From Bacteroidales bacterium (GTDB taxonomy: Bacteria; Bacteroidota; Bacteroidia; Bacteroidales; UBA3824), in contig JAEDDH010000016.1 in the NCBI GenBank assembly GCA_016293845.1, positions 1-64,000 on the forward strand: 64,000 nt of DNA. Direction: 5' to 3'. Below the pieces are notes generated by a model. The model worked only from the letters and a program-made list of their open reading frames with translations. It did not search any database and was not told the origin of the DNA. The number at the start of each line of letters is the position of its first letter. Position 1 is the first letter of the stretch. Below, one piece after another: positions 52,110 to 60,858 of this stretch. The translations under genes were made by a program, and so were the position numbers.

Positions 52110-52712
52110 TTATTCGTCGTGATGATGTCCACAGTGACCTGTGTTGTGGCAGCATTCGTGGTTGGGATCATCTTTGTGCTCGCAGTGATCGTGGTCGCCG
52201 TGTTCGTGACAATGACCGTGACCACAGCATTTTCCCTCGTGATGAACGTGGCCGTGTTCGATTTCCTCTTCCGAAGCATCGCGAATAGTTTTTACAACTC
52301 CCTCAAAATAAAGGTCTTTACCAGCCATTGAATGGTTGAAATCCATCTTGATTTTATCAGCGCCAACCTCTTTGATAGTACCTTGTAGGTGGTTTCCGTG
52401 ATTGTCTTGCATAGGAAGGATGTTGCCCACTTCGAGATATTTTTCAGCAACAGCGGCAAAAGCGCTGCGAGGAATGCTTACCACCATTTGAGGGTTGTAT
52501 TCGCCATAACCCTCGGCAGGCGAAAGATGGAAAGCGAACTTGTCGCCTTCGGCAAGTCCGTTGAGATATGATTCAAACTTTTCGAGAAGCATACCGCGTC
52601 CAAAAAGGAACTCCAAAGGACGGTCGTCGGTTGCCTGATCTACCACAGGGCCTCCCTGCTCGGTTGTGAGCGAATATGTAATCGCCACAACTTTGTTTTT
52701 AGATATTTTCAT
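52110..52712 (-). CDS. SlyD-like FKBP-type peptidyl-prolyl isomerase with metal-binding tail
   Basis: A 200-residue protein. The FKBP domain at 1-70 (LEFLFGRGMLLEKFESYLNG) is interrupted by the insert-in-flap chaperone domain (about 70-130) that is typical of SlyD. The last 50 residues are rich in His and Cys (HGHVHHEGKCCGHGHCHEHG and more) and should bind nickel or zinc. SlyD assists folding and, in E. coli, nickel delivery to hydrogenase. No hydrogenase genes are seen here. A TAATTTTG promoter lies at 52738-52745. Confidence 0.92.
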   Translation of the reverse strand: MKISKNKVVAITYSLTTEQGGPVVDQATDDRPLEFLFGRGMLLEKFESYLNGLAEGDKFAFHLSPAEGYGEYNPQMVVSIPRSAFAAVAEKYLEVGNILPMQDNHGNHLQGTIKEVGADKIKMDFNHSMAGKDLYFEGVVKTIRDASEEEIEHGHVHHEGKCCGHGHCHEHGDHDHCEHKDDPNHECCHNTGHCGHHHDE

Positions 52713-52737
52713 CTTGATAAATTCGTTAAATTTCCGC

Positions 52738-52745
52738 CAAAATTA
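52738..52745 (-). promoter_or_regulatory. -7 element of the slyD-like gene
   Basis: TAATTTTG on the minus strand, 25 bases before the ATG. Confidence 0.5.
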
Positions 52746-52817
52746 TAAAAAAAAACGCCGTCAGAAAAAATTTTTTGCCAAAATGCCGATATTTTTTTGA
52801 ATATACCCAAAAATTAG

Positions 52818-52825
52818 TACATTTG
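52818..52825 (+). promoter_or_regulatory. -7 element of tRNA-Arg(CCT)
   Basis: TACATTTG ends 12 bases before the tRNA, and a TTTG about 18 bases upstream can serve as the -33 element. Confidence 0.55.
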
Positions 52826-52837
52826 CACCGCAAAAAC

Positions 52838-52909
52838 GGCTGAGTAGTTCAATGGATAGAACGTCGGTTTCCTAAACCGTAAATTTGGGTTCGATTCCCA
52901 GCTCGGCTA
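52838..52909 (+). tRNA. tRNA-Arg, anticodon CCT
   Basis: A 72-nt cloverleaf with acceptor GGCTGAG/CTCGGCT (two G-T pairs), D stem GTTC/GAAC, an anticodon stem around loop TTCCTAA (anticodon CCT; one T-T mismatch at the stem base), T loop TTCGATT with stem TTGGG/CCCAG, and discriminator A. No CCA is encoded. A run of six T directly after it may end transcription. Confidence 0.9.
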
Positions 52910-52967
52910 CTTTTTTAACCCGATTTTGGAGGAAGATATTTCTACAAAATCGTTTTTTTTTATAAAA

Positions 52968-53496
52968 ATGGAACCCAACGAAAACACACCCAAACAATTC
53001 AAAATCAAAGATATATTTGTAGGCAAAACCGAAAATTCTGCCATTCAGATGGCTCGCAACGTTATTGTAGAAGCCACAAGGATAGGATTAAACCTTTTTC
53101 TTCTGTGGTTGTCGTTTGATATTATTGCCGGCAAAGGCGAATATTTTGTTACGCTGTTTGGTAAAGAAACCAACATTATATTATCAATATGCACGGTTAT
53201 AGCCTCAATGCTCTCAGGCATAGCCAATTACATTTTCAGTACAATATGGGTATTTCATAAACGTCAGAAAAACAACAATATAGGTCGTTTTATTGTTTTT
53301 TACAATAATAGGTGCGTGCGGATTAGGCATCAACGTATTGATAACCAATCTATTAACCGATCAATATGGACTGCATTACCTCGTTAGCAACATTATAGCA
53401 CAGGCAGTTGCATTTCTTTTCAACTTCTTTATGCGCAAGTATATTGTGTACGGCATAATGAGCAGAAAAAAAGAACAATTGACAACTGACAAATAA
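52968..53496 (+). pseudogene. Second gtrA-family gene, broken by a one-base frameshift
   Basis: From the ATG at 52968 the frame gives a GtrA N-terminal half (LFLLWLSFDIIAGKGEYFV, IANYIFSTIWVFHKRQ). It then goes out of frame at a T6 run (53296-53301) and ends at 53387. The other frame continues the protein as FFTIIGACGLGINVLITNLL ... AFLFNFFMRKYIVYG, the second GtrA half, to 53496. Adding one T to the run restores a single protein of about 176 residues. It may be a real pseudogene, a slippage-controlled gene or a sequencing error. It lies 59 bases after tRNA-Arg(CCT). Confidence 0.8.
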
Positions 53497-53525
53497 GAAG
53501 CATTGTTAATTGTCAACTGTCAATT
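53477..53525. repeat. Imperfect inverted repeat between converging gtrA and map genes
   Basis: AATTGACAACTGAC (53477-53490) and AATTGTCAACTGTCAATT (53508-53525) can fold back on each other; the second copy is also partly palindromic. It probably acts as a transcription end for both converging genes. Confidence 0.6.
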
Positions 53526-54390
53526 AATATGTAAGAATCTCCAATCCGTTGTCGGTCATTACAAAAGTATGTTCCCATTGAGCCGAAGGAAGTTCGTCTT
53601 CTGAAACAACTGTCCAACCGTCTTCCTCGTCGACAAACACGTGCCAATCGCCCATATTAATCATAGGTTCGATTGTGAACACCATTCCGGGAACGAGAAG
53701 CATACCAGTGCCTTTCTTTCCAAAATGCTCAACCTCAGGCTCTTCGTGAAATTTTAAACCAACACCGTGTCCGCAAAGGTCACGAACTACCGTGTAGCCG
53801 TTGCGATGAGCGTGAGTTTGAATAGCGTTGCCAATGTCACCAACAAAAGAGAACGGTGTAGCGGCTTTCATACCCTCTTCCAAGCACTCTTTTGCCACAC
53901 GCACAAGGCGCTCTTTTTCGGGAGTGGTTTTGCCAATGATAAACATACGCGATGCATCGGCAAAATATCCTTTGTAAATAGTTGTAACATCCACATTTAC
54001 GATGTCGCCCTCCTCCAAAACCACGTCGTCGGAAGGAATACCGTGGCAAACCTCCTCGTTGATTGATACACAGCAACTTTTTGGGAATCCGTTGTATCCA
54101 AGGTCGGCGGGAGTAGCATCGTGGGCAATAGTAAAATCGTAAACAAGTTTATCTATCTCATTGGTAGTCATACCCTCACGGATAGTCTCCTGCACCTTGT
54201 CCAAAAGCGCAGTATTGATCACACCGCTCTGACGCACGCCCTCAATCTGTCCGGGAGTGAGAATCAAACCACGGCGAGGCACAAGTTTACCCTTGTCCTG
54301 CCAATACATTATTTTTCTGTCGAGTTCGGTAGGCTCCTGACCCTTGGGCAGCAGCCAATTCTTCTTATGTTTTTTGTTAAAAAATCCCAT
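53524..54390 (-). CDS. map: Methionine aminopeptidase, type I
   Basis: A 288-residue enzyme that removes the initiator Met from nascent proteins. The metal ligands are visible: two Asp in NVDVTTIYKGYFADAS, His in CGHGVG, Glu in FTIEPMI and Glu in WEHTFVMT. It has an N-terminal extension of about 40 residues (FFNKKHKKNWLLPKGQEPTE), so it is longer than E. coli Map (264) and lacks a zinc-finger type extension. A TATCTTTG element lies at 54414-54421. Confidence 0.95.
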   Translation of the reverse strand: MGFFNKKHKKNWLLPKGQEPTELDRKIMYWQDKGKLVPRRGLILTPGQIEGVRQSGVINTALLDKVQETIREGMTTNEIDKLVYDFTIAHDATPADLGYNGFPKSCCVSINEEVCHGIPSDDVVLEEGDIVNVDVTTIYKGYFADASRMFIIGKTTPEKERLVRVAKECLEEGMKAATPFSFVGDIGNAIQTHAHRNGYTVVRDLCGHGVGLKFHEEPEVEHFGKKGTGMLLVPGMVFTIEPMINMGDWHVFVDEEDGWTVVSEDELPSAQWEHTFVMTDNGLEILTY

Positions 54391-54413
54391 TACAAAAATA
54401 TTTTTTCAAGTCG

Positions 54414-54421
54414 CAAAGATA
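54414..54421 (-). promoter_or_regulatory. -7 element of map
   Basis: TATCTTTG on the minus strand, 23 bases before the map ATG. Confidence 0.5.
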
Positions 54422-54493
54422 ATTAAAAAAAAAATCAAACAATCACTATTATTTATGGTTTTTTTTCGTATATTTAAAAACTGAAAAAAACAA

Positions 54494-56839
54494 ATGACAA
54501 TGACCACAATACAACACATAAAATACACAATATCGATATTGTTGATTACCGTTACAGCCTTACTTTCATCCACCCGAAACTCATTGGCTATCAACAACAA
54601 CAGCGATGGCATAATACTTATGCTCACCTCCTATTCCGAAGACCAAAGGCGTATAAACGCATTTGTCAACGATATTTCAAACCGTCTGGCCAATTCGGGT
54701 CTAAAATACAAAGTTGCAATCGAAAAACTTGGCTACGGTCCGCTCATAGGTGTAAACTCTTGGCACAAAACCATGCAGAACATGCTCGAAAAATACAACT
54801 ACGATGAACTCAAAACGGTAATTCTGGTTGGACAGGAAGCATGGGCTGTATACTTGAGCCTTCAAATCGAGCGTCCCGACGTGCCATTCTACGGAGTTTA
54901 CGTTAGTCAAGATGGCGTGATAATTCCCCCACAAATTGACGATTTCAGCTCGTGGGTTCCCGAAAACATCAACACCAAAATGATTGCCGACACCCGTGGA
55001 CGTGCAGGAGCAGTAATGAACCATTACGACTTTTCTAAAAACATCGAACTCATCAAAAGTAGTTTTCCAAGAGTTAAAAATATCGCATTCCTCAGCGACA
55101 ACACATACGGCGGAGTATCGCTTCAGGCAAGTTTTGTTCGTATAATGAACGAAAAATACAAGGGTATCAACCCGATTCTGTTAGACGGCCGCAAAAATAC
55201 AATCGATGAAATCAAACAAAAAATCGAAGCACTGCCCAAAGATGCTGTACTGCTGCTCGGTTCGTGGCTTGTGGACTTTTCGGGCACTTATTTCATTACA
55301 AAAGAATTCGACGTTTTGTTTGCCAAAGTACCTGAATTACCGATATTTACAATTTCTGGACTTGGATTCAACGAGGGTTATGCAATTGGCGGTTTTGTGC
55401 CTAAATATCAAACAGATCCCGAATTTATCATCAACGACATCAAACGATACTACACTCACACCGACAATGGACGGTCGTACAAATACAACGGCAACGAATA
55501 TATCTGCAACGAATCGCTCCTCAAAAAATTCAATCTCAACAAGACTGTTTTTCCCGAAGGTACCACATTCAACAACTCTTACGACCTGACAATGAAGAAG
55601 TATCAACGAACAGTAACCATCACTGTCATTATTATAATATTGCTCACAGGCGTGCTGCTCTTTATTCTCAACCTTCATCTAAAAATACGCAAGAAAAACA
55701 CAAGCCTTGTATCCAAAAGCGCCGAACTTGCCCGCGCTAAGGAGACCGCCGAAAAAAGCGACAAACTCAAATCTGCTTTTCTTGCCAATATGAGTCACGA
55801 AATCCGCACACCGCTAAACGCTATTGTGGGTTTTTCGGATATGCTCGCTCACACCGACAACGAACAACAAAAAAACGACTACGCCAAGATAATTGCCAAC
55901 AATTCAGAACTTTTGCTAAAACTTGTTGATGAAATTGTCAACTTTTCAAAAATAGAATCCGGCTTTTTGGATTTTAAATACACCAAGTTTAATATTTCGG
56001 AGTATTTTCGCGAAATGAAACAGTCGCTGAGCATCAATAAGCCTGAAAATGTGGATCTTATCTGCGAAATTCCTTACTACAACTGCGAAATTGTTTACGA
56101 CAAAGAACGACTTTCGCAATTAGTTACCAATTTGGTAAACAATGCGTTTAAGTTTACGCCAAAGGGTAGAGTGGTGATGGGTTTCAAAGTAGAGAAAAAA
56201 GGCATCGTGCTTTACGTTTCTGATACAGGAATAGGCATCGCTCGCGAAAACCAACAGCGTATCTTTCAACGGTTTGAAAAAGTTGACCCTTTTGCGCCAG
56301 GTGCAGGATTGGGATTGGCTGTCTGCAAGGCAATCGCCGAAAAATCAAACGGAAGCATAGAAGTGCAGTCAGAACTTGGTAGCGGCACTATGTTCAACGT
56401 GCATCTCCCTTGCGAGGTAACATTCTCAAAAGACAAAACCGAGGATGAGATTCCCGAACAGATACCCGAAACTATGGGCAATCTGAGCGTTACGCTCAAA
56501 ATTCTTTACGCCGAAGACAACGAAAGCAACTCAATGCTTGTTAAGCACATCCTTAGCGACTATCAGATTGTGCACGTAGTAAACGGCAAAAAAGCAGTGG
56601 AGGCTATGCGCAACGATTGGTTCGACCTTGTGCTAATGGATATAAAAATGCCCGAAATGGACGGTCTCGAAGCCGCCACTGCCATACGTCAATTCGACAA
56701 GGCAACTCCAATTATCGCACTTTCGGCATACGCCTACGACAGCGACAAGCAAAAGGCAATAGCCGCCGGTTGCAACGACTTTATCACTAAGCCATTCTCT
56801 AAAACAAAACTCTTTGTGGCTATCGAAAAACTTATGTAA
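54494..56839 (+). CDS. Hybrid histidine kinase with periplasmic ABC-substrate-binding-like sensor
   Basis: A 781-residue sensor. It has an N-terminal signal anchor (about 10-33) and a periplasmic region of about 340 residues shaped like type 1 substrate-binding proteins (IILMLTSYSEDQRRINAFV; AVLLLGSWLVDFSGTYF). One transmembrane helix follows near 375-397. Then come HisKA with the phosphoacceptor His in ANMSHEIRTPLNAIVGF, and HATPase with the N box LVNNAFKFTPKG, the G1 box DTGIGIA and GAGLGLAVCK. The C-terminal receiver has Asp in VLMDIKMPEMDG and the Lys in FITKPF. There is no DNA-binding output domain, so it must signal to another protein. The ligand is unknown. Confidence 0.92.
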   Translation: MTMTTIQHIKYTISILLITVTALLSSTRNSLAINNNSDGIILMLTSYSEDQRRINAFVNDISNRLANSGLKYKVAIEKLGYGPLIGVNSWHKTMQNMLEKYNYDELKTVILVGQEAWAVYLSLQIERPDVPFYGVYVSQDGVIIPPQIDDFSSWVPENINTKMIADTRGRAGAVMNHYDFSKNIELIKSSFPRVKNIAFLSDNTYGGVSLQASFVRIMNEKYKGINPILLDGRKNTIDEIKQKIEALPKDAVLLLGSWLVDFSGTYFITKEFDVLFAKVPELPIFTISGLGFNEGYAIGGFVPKYQTDPEFIINDIKRYYTHTDNGRSYKYNGNEYICNESLLKKFNLNKTVFPEGTTFNNSYDLTMKKYQRTVTITVIIIILLTGVLLFILNLHLKIRKKNTSLVSKSAELARAKETAEKSDKLKSAFLANMSHEIRTPLNAIVGFSDMLAHTDNEQQKNDYAKIIANNSELLLKLVDEIVNFSKIESGFLDFKYTKFNISEYFREMKQSLSINKPENVDLICEIPYYNCEIVYDKERLSQLVTNLVNNAFKFTPKGRVVMGFKVEKKGIVLYVSDTGIGIARENQQRIFQRFEKVDPFAPGAGLGLAVCKAIAEKSNGSIEVQSELGSGTMFNVHLPCEVTFSKDKTEDEIPEQIPETMGNLSVTLKILYAEDNESNSMLVKHILSDYQIVHVVNGKKAVEAMRNDWFDLVLMDIKMPEMDGLEAATAIRQFDKATPIIALSAYAYDSDKQKAIAAGCNDFITKPFSKTKLFVAIEKLM

Positions 56840-56858
56840 CTAAATTATAATCAACAAT

Positions 56859-57599
56859 ATGGAACACAATGCAGAACTCATCGAAAAAGCAGCAGAACTA
56901 ATAAAAAACTCAAAATACGCAATTGGATTTACGGGCGCAGGCGTGTCGGTAGAGAGCGGAATACCACCATTCCGTGGCGAAAACGGACTTTGGAACACCA
57001 CCGACCCATCGCTTTTGTCACTCAGCCGCTTTTATCGCGACCCTGCCAAAGCGTGGAAAGATATAAAGAAAATTTTCTACGATTTTTTTGGACAAGCAAA
57101 GCCGAACGCCGCGCACAAAGCATTGGCACAACTTGAACAAAAAGGAATAATAAAAGGTGTAATCACCCAAAATATCGATAATCTTCACCAAGAGTCGGGA
57201 AGCACCAATGTAATTGAGTTTCACGGCACTTGCAGCAATATGGTATGCATCAAGTGTGGCAAAAAATACCGTAGCAAAGATGTAGACCTCAATAGCCTCC
57301 CTCCCACTTGCAAATGCGGCGGAGTGCTCAAACCCGACTTTGTGTTTTTTGAAGAAGGTATACCCGAAGATGCGATGAACGAATCGCAAAAAATGATGCA
57401 GAAAACCGATCTCATAATAATAATAGGCACTACCGGAGAGGTAATGCCCGCAGCTTATCTGCCTGATACCGCGCACCGCAAAGGGGCAAAAATTATAGAG
57501 ATAAATCCCCACCCGTCTACCTTTACTAACTCAATCACAGATATATATCTGCCAATGAAGGCGGGCGAGGCTATGACCGCGATAATGAAGAATTTTTAA
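56859..57599 (+). CDS. Sir2-family NAD-dependent protein deacylase
   Basis: A 246-residue sirtuin removing acetyl or other acyl groups from lysines with NAD. Motifs are FTGAGVSVESGIPPFRG, TQNIDNLHQ, catalytic His in EFHGTC, and a zinc site of four Cys (CIKCGKKYR and CKCGG). IIGTTGEVMPA replaces the more usual GTSLxVxPA. Length is typical of bacterial class III/U enzymes. It starts 19 bases after the hybrid kinase gene and may share its transcript. Its end overlaps the convergent acidic-protein gene by 4 bases. Confidence 0.93.
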   Translation: MEHNAELIEKAAELIKNSKYAIGFTGAGVSVESGIPPFRGENGLWNTTDPSLLSLSRFYRDPAKAWKDIKKIFYDFFGQAKPNAAHKALAQLEQKGIIKGVITQNIDNLHQESGSTNVIEFHGTCSNMVCIKCGKKYRSKDVDLNSLPPTCKCGGVLKPDFVFFEEGIPEDAMNESQKMMQKTDLIIIIGTTGEVMPAAYLPDTAHRKGAKIIEINPHPSTFTNSITDIYLPMKAGEAMTAIMKNF

Positions 57600-58126
57600 T
57601 ATTGGTCGTCGTAGTATCCGCCGCCGTTGCCACCTCCATAATTCTCTTCGTCGAGATATTTGTCGAGGCTGATGTCGTCGTCGTATTCGTTTGGTAAGAA
57701 ATTGTCTTGAAAATCGGCAAAGTCGTCGTCGTAGAAATCATCGTCCTCGTCTTCTTGCTCGTTTTCATCCTCGGCTACAGCAGCACGCGACTTACGTCCA
57801 CGCTTTCCGGCAGATTTTTTTGACTTTTTAGGAGCATCCTCGTCCTCGTCGTCGATAAAGTTGCCATCCACGTCGAGCATACCGTCAAGGTCGCCAACAA
57901 ACTTATCGATATCAATATCGAGGTCGTCGTCATCGAAATCTTTATCAAAATCGTCGTCGTATTTGTCGTTGGTGTAGTCGTCGTCGTAATCGTTGGCGTA
58001 CTCATCGTCGTCATCATCATCGTACGATTTTTTTTTGCAAGTATATGCAAACTTGCCGCAAGGCTCACCAAACGCTACCGGGTTTTTAGACACACCACAG
58101 TCAGCGTAGAAATAATTGTTAAGCAT
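57596..58126 (-). CDS. Aspartate-rich low-complexity protein, function unknown
   Basis: A 176-residue protein. Residues 1-30 hold three Cys (YADCGVSKN, GEPCGK, YTCKKK). Residues 35-90 are almost all Asp, Tyr, Phe and Asn. A basic patch KKSKKSAGKRGRKSR lies in the middle, then a second Asp/Glu-rich block, and a Gly/Tyr tail. It is probably disordered. It has no signal peptide and no family I know. The codons give long GTC/ATC/CTC repeats on the plus strand. It could chelate cations or act as a nucleic-acid mimic; neither is shown. Confidence 0.65.
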   Translation of the reverse strand: MLNNYFYADCGVSKNPVAFGEPCGKFAYTCKKKSYDDDDDDEYANDYDDDYTNDKYDDDFDKDFDDDDLDIDIDKFVGDLDGMLDVDGNFIDDEDEDAPKKSKKSAGKRGRKSRAAVAEDENEQEDEDDDFYDDDFADFQDNFLPNEYDDDISLDKYLDEENYGGGNGGGYYDDQY

Positions 58127-58188
58127 AATTTTATGGCTTTAAAATATATTTGTTTTAATTGGTTACATAAGGAAGTGTAGTTAAGAAA

Positions 58189-58662
58189 CTATTTTTTCAC
58201 GCCCACAAGCACGCCAAGGCAACCTTCGAGTTTAAACGAAGAACCAGCGTCAAAAGGCACAATTTTGATCTTAACTTTGAGGTTCATATTGTGGTCGGGA
58301 GTAAACTCATAAAAGTTTAAACCATTGAGAGGCAGCATTGTACCATCGTCAAGGGTAACAAATTTGTCTTCGGTGCCTTTGCCAAAATTTTTAAAGAGTT
58401 CAGTCTTACCCTCAGTAACGGTTATCTCCTTGAAGAACATATCCATACCGCATACATCGAGTTTATAACTCTTGCCTGCAACAAAAGCAAAATTGACAGT
58501 TACCACCTCGCCTTCGCTAACAATATACGATTGAATGTTTCCGTCAAGGATATATGGTTCGAGTTCGCTCTCCGAAATCGACTCGATATACTCACCGCAC
58601 TGCGCCGACACATTGGCACACCACAGCAAGAAAGTCATTATCAATATTGCTAATCTCTTCAT
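58189..58662 (-). CDS. Small secreted protein, function unknown
   Basis: A 157-residue exported protein with a signal peptide ending NVSAQ. The mature part is beta-rich (VTVNFAFVAGKSYKLDVCGMD; LKVKIKIVPFDAGSSFKLEG) with three Cys and could be a jelly-roll like periplasmic or surface domain. No family is recognised. It stands alone. Bases 58663-58948 downstream to the next gene hold only the repeat at 58745 and a promoter element TAGTTTTG at 58909-58916. Confidence 0.72.
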   Translation of the reverse strand: MKRLAILIMTFLLWCANVSAQCGEYIESISESELEPYILDGNIQSYIVSEGEVVTVNFAFVAGKSYKLDVCGMDMFFKEITVTEGKTELFKNFGKGTEDKFVTLDDGTMLPLNGLNFYEFTPDHNMNLKVKIKIVPFDAGSSFKLEGCLGVLVGVKK

Positions 58663-58744
58663 TTTAAGTATGTTATTACTTTTTTACTAATTCAACTAAT
58701 CTATTCATTATCTATTTAACAAATACACCGAAATGTATATTGTT

Positions 58745-58776
58745 TTCTACACAAAAACGCATTCTACACAAAAACG
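58745..58776. repeat. Two direct copies of TTCTACACAAAAACG
   Basis: Copies at 58745-58759 and 58762-58776 are identical over 15 bases with a 17-base period. They lie in the divergent intergenic space and could be a regulator binding site. Confidence 0.6.
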
Positions 58777-58948
58777 TTTCAGAAACCGACGGTTTTAACA
58801 TAAATTTTGTGTGCATTTTTCGTCAATATCCAAAAACAAAAATAAGGCTTTTTTAGAAAAAAAGCAATATTATAATTATTTTATGAATGATTTTTTCGAG
58901 GAATTATGTAGTTTTGCACTGTTATAAGTAATTATAAAAACACCTACG

Positions 58949-59482
58949 ATGAACAACGCAGAAAAAAAACTGTTTCTATCGAAACTTAAAACCGAAACTG
59001 ATGAGCAACTATTAAAGACTCTCGACTTTTTTAGAAACAATGGCGACACCGATGTGTTGCCCGACGTACTAAGACTTTTAGAATCAGAACGTTCGCAGAT
59101 TATTACCGACTGCGTACTAAGTCTCGTAGGCGACCTCAAAAACCAAACAGCATCCGACATTGCATTCGACTATATGAGCCAAACTAACAATCGCACGGCT
59201 CAAAAACAGATGATAACAGCATTGTGGCAATCGGAGGCTGATTTTTCGCACAAGGCAGACGAAATTACACGGATTTTTACCCAATCAGACGATTTTGAAA
59301 CTGCCTTTGAAATACTTACACTATTAGAAAACAACGCCTGCAATATCAATAAGGATACTGCAGAAAACCTGCTTTCAACCATTTCGGAGCACAGCAAAAC
59401 CGCCAAGAGTGAGTTTCAAGGCATATACGATGCTGCAAAGCAACACCTTTATAATATAATATCGGGCAACGTTGACGATTAG
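58949..59482 (+). CDS. All-helical HEAT-like protein, function unknown
   Basis: A 177-residue protein predicted from its pattern to be all helical, with HEAT-like repeats (LLKTLDFFRNNGDTDVLPDVLRLLES; ITDCVLSLVGDLKNQTASDIAFDYM). It has no signal peptide. No motif for catalysis is seen. It probably serves as a cytoplasmic protein-binding scaffold. The TAGTTTTG promoter ends 32 bases before the start. It converges with the CYTH gene and overlaps it by 4 bases. Confidence 0.72.
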   Translation: MNNAEKKLFLSKLKTETDEQLLKTLDFFRNNGDTDVLPDVLRLLESERSQIITDCVLSLVGDLKNQTASDIAFDYMSQTNNRTAQKQMITALWQSEADFSHKADEITRIFTQSDDFETAFEILTLLENNACNINKDTAENLLSTISEHSKTAKSEFQGIYDAAKQHLYNIISGNVDD

Positions 59483-59970
59483 TCGGCGTTTTTCTCCTCG
59501 TCGGTCCACTCGCTATACGGGTGCTTCGAGAGGCTTGCATTGAGATATTTGGCATCGCCAGTTACCTCGCTACCAAGGAAAGGTGGCTTGTCAAATTGTT
59601 GGTTTTCAAACGAAAGTTCCACTTCAGCAAGTTGCAACCCTTCGTTCTGACCGTAAAATTCGTCGATTTCTATTGTTTGATTCTTGTAGTAGACAATATA
59701 GCGTGTTTTTTCGATAAGTGAGGGTTCGCAAATGCGGAGTAACTCGTTTACCTCACTTGCGGGAATAGGATATTCCCATTCGTTTCGCGTTACCAAAGTA
59801 TCTGATATAGTGCTTTTTACAGTAATAAATCCACGATCGCCTTTAAGACGTACGCGAACAGATTTTTCGGGATTAGAAAAAATATAACCCTGCACAATGT
59901 AGGTGCTGCTGGTGGCGAGATGCTTGTATTCGCCGTTTACAATGTATTTGCGTTCTATTTCGTAAGCCAT
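59479..59970 (-). CDS. CYTH-domain protein
   Basis: A 163-residue triphosphate-tunnel enzyme-like protein with the EIERKYIV signature at the N-terminus (ExExK). Further strands carry the charged tunnel residues (VRVRLKGDRGFITVKS, KTRYIVYY, EIDEFYG, AEVELSFENQ). Relatives are inorganic triphosphatases, and some are class IV adenylate cyclases or thiamine triphosphatases. For stand-alone bacterial proteins of this size, tripolyphosphatase is the best guess. The window has a second tunnel-fold protein, the VTC gene at 46.8 kb. Confidence 0.88.
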   Translation of the reverse strand: MAYEIERKYIVNGEYKHLATSSTYIVQGYIFSNPEKSVRVRLKGDRGFITVKSTISDTLVTRNEWEYPIPASEVNELLRICEPSLIEKTRYIVYYKNQTIEIDEFYGQNEGLQLAEVELSFENQQFDKPPFLGSEVTGDAKYLNASLSKHPYSEWTDEEKNAD

Positions 59971-60036
59971 TTTTATAATTATTTGTAACGCAAATTACAA
60001 TTTTTTTTTGCTAAAAGCAAATATTTTGGGCGATTT

Positions 60037-60068
60037 TTTGCAGAAAACAAATAATATTAGTAACTTTG
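60037..60068 (+). promoter_or_regulatory. Consensus promoter of the parA operon
   Basis: TTTG (60037-60040), a 20-base spacer and TAACTTTG (60061-60068) match the Bacteroidota consensus exactly. The parA ATG follows 22 bases later. Confidence 0.75.
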
Positions 60069-60090
60069 GCTTACATTTTAAATTGCAGAT

Positions 60091-60846
60091 ATGAGTATTA
60101 CAATAGCAATAAGCAACCACAAGGGAGGCGTAGGCAAGACCACCTCCACAGTAAATATAGGAGCGGGACTCGCTATGGCAGGCAAAAAAGTGCTGCTTAT
60201 AGATATGGACCCGCAGGCAAACCTTACGCAAAGTTACGGCATAACAAAATCAGAAGTATCTATCTACGAAGTACTTACAGGAGAAGCCGAGCCTATTCCC
60301 GTTACTGTTTTTGAAAATTTGGACGTGCTGCCATCCACGCTCGACCTTTCAGGTGCCGAGATGGAGCTGAGCAACGAAGCAGGCCGCGAATACATACTCC
60401 GCGAAGCTATCGCCTCGATTTCCTCAAAATACGATTACGTGCTTATAGACTGTCCACCGTCGTTAGGATTGTTGACTATCAATGCATTAACCGCTGCCGA
60501 CGAAGTTTATATTCCCTTGCAGGCGCATTACCTTGCAATCAAGGGTCTGACAAAAATCGTGGAGGTGATAGGCAAAGTGCAAAAACGGCTCAACAAAAAC
60601 GTGCAAATCACAGGCGTATTCGTAACTCAGTTTGACAAACGCAAAGTGCTACACCGCGACGTTGTGGAAACTATCTACACCTATTTTCAAGAAAAACTTT
60701 TTGACACACGCATACGCGACAATATCGCTCTCGCTGAGGCTCCGAGCCAAGGTCTTGATATTTTCCGTTACGACCCCGAATGTAAGGGCGCAGAAGACTA
60801 TCGCTCGCTGTGTCAAGAGATTATAAACCGTCACTCTCAACAATAA
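60091..60846 (+). CDS. ParA/Soj-family chromosome-partitioning ATPase
   Basis: A 251-residue Walker-type ATPase. The deviant Walker A KGGVGKTTS is at residues 11-19, Walker A' is LLIDMDPQANLT, and Walker B is VLIDCPPSLGLL. It lacks the long N-terminal HTH region of plasmid type Ib ParA, fitting chromosomal Soj. It uses ATP-dependent nonspecific DNA binding to move its partner. It is followed 12 bases later by a small protein, not by a classical parB, and no parS-like 16-bp palindrome was noticed nearby. Confidence 0.93.
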   Translation: MSITIAISNHKGGVGKTTSTVNIGAGLAMAGKKVLLIDMDPQANLTQSYGITKSEVSIYEVLTGEAEPIPVTVFENLDVLPSTLDLSGAEMELSNEAGREYILREAIASISSKYDYVLIDCPPSLGLLTINALTAADEVYIPLQAHYLAIKGLTKIVEVIGKVQKRLNKNVQITGVFVTQFDKRKVLHRDVVETIYTYFQEKLFDTRIRDNIALAEAPSQGLDIFRYDPECKGAEDYRSLCQEIINRHSQQ

Positions 60847-60858
60847 CACATAAACGAT

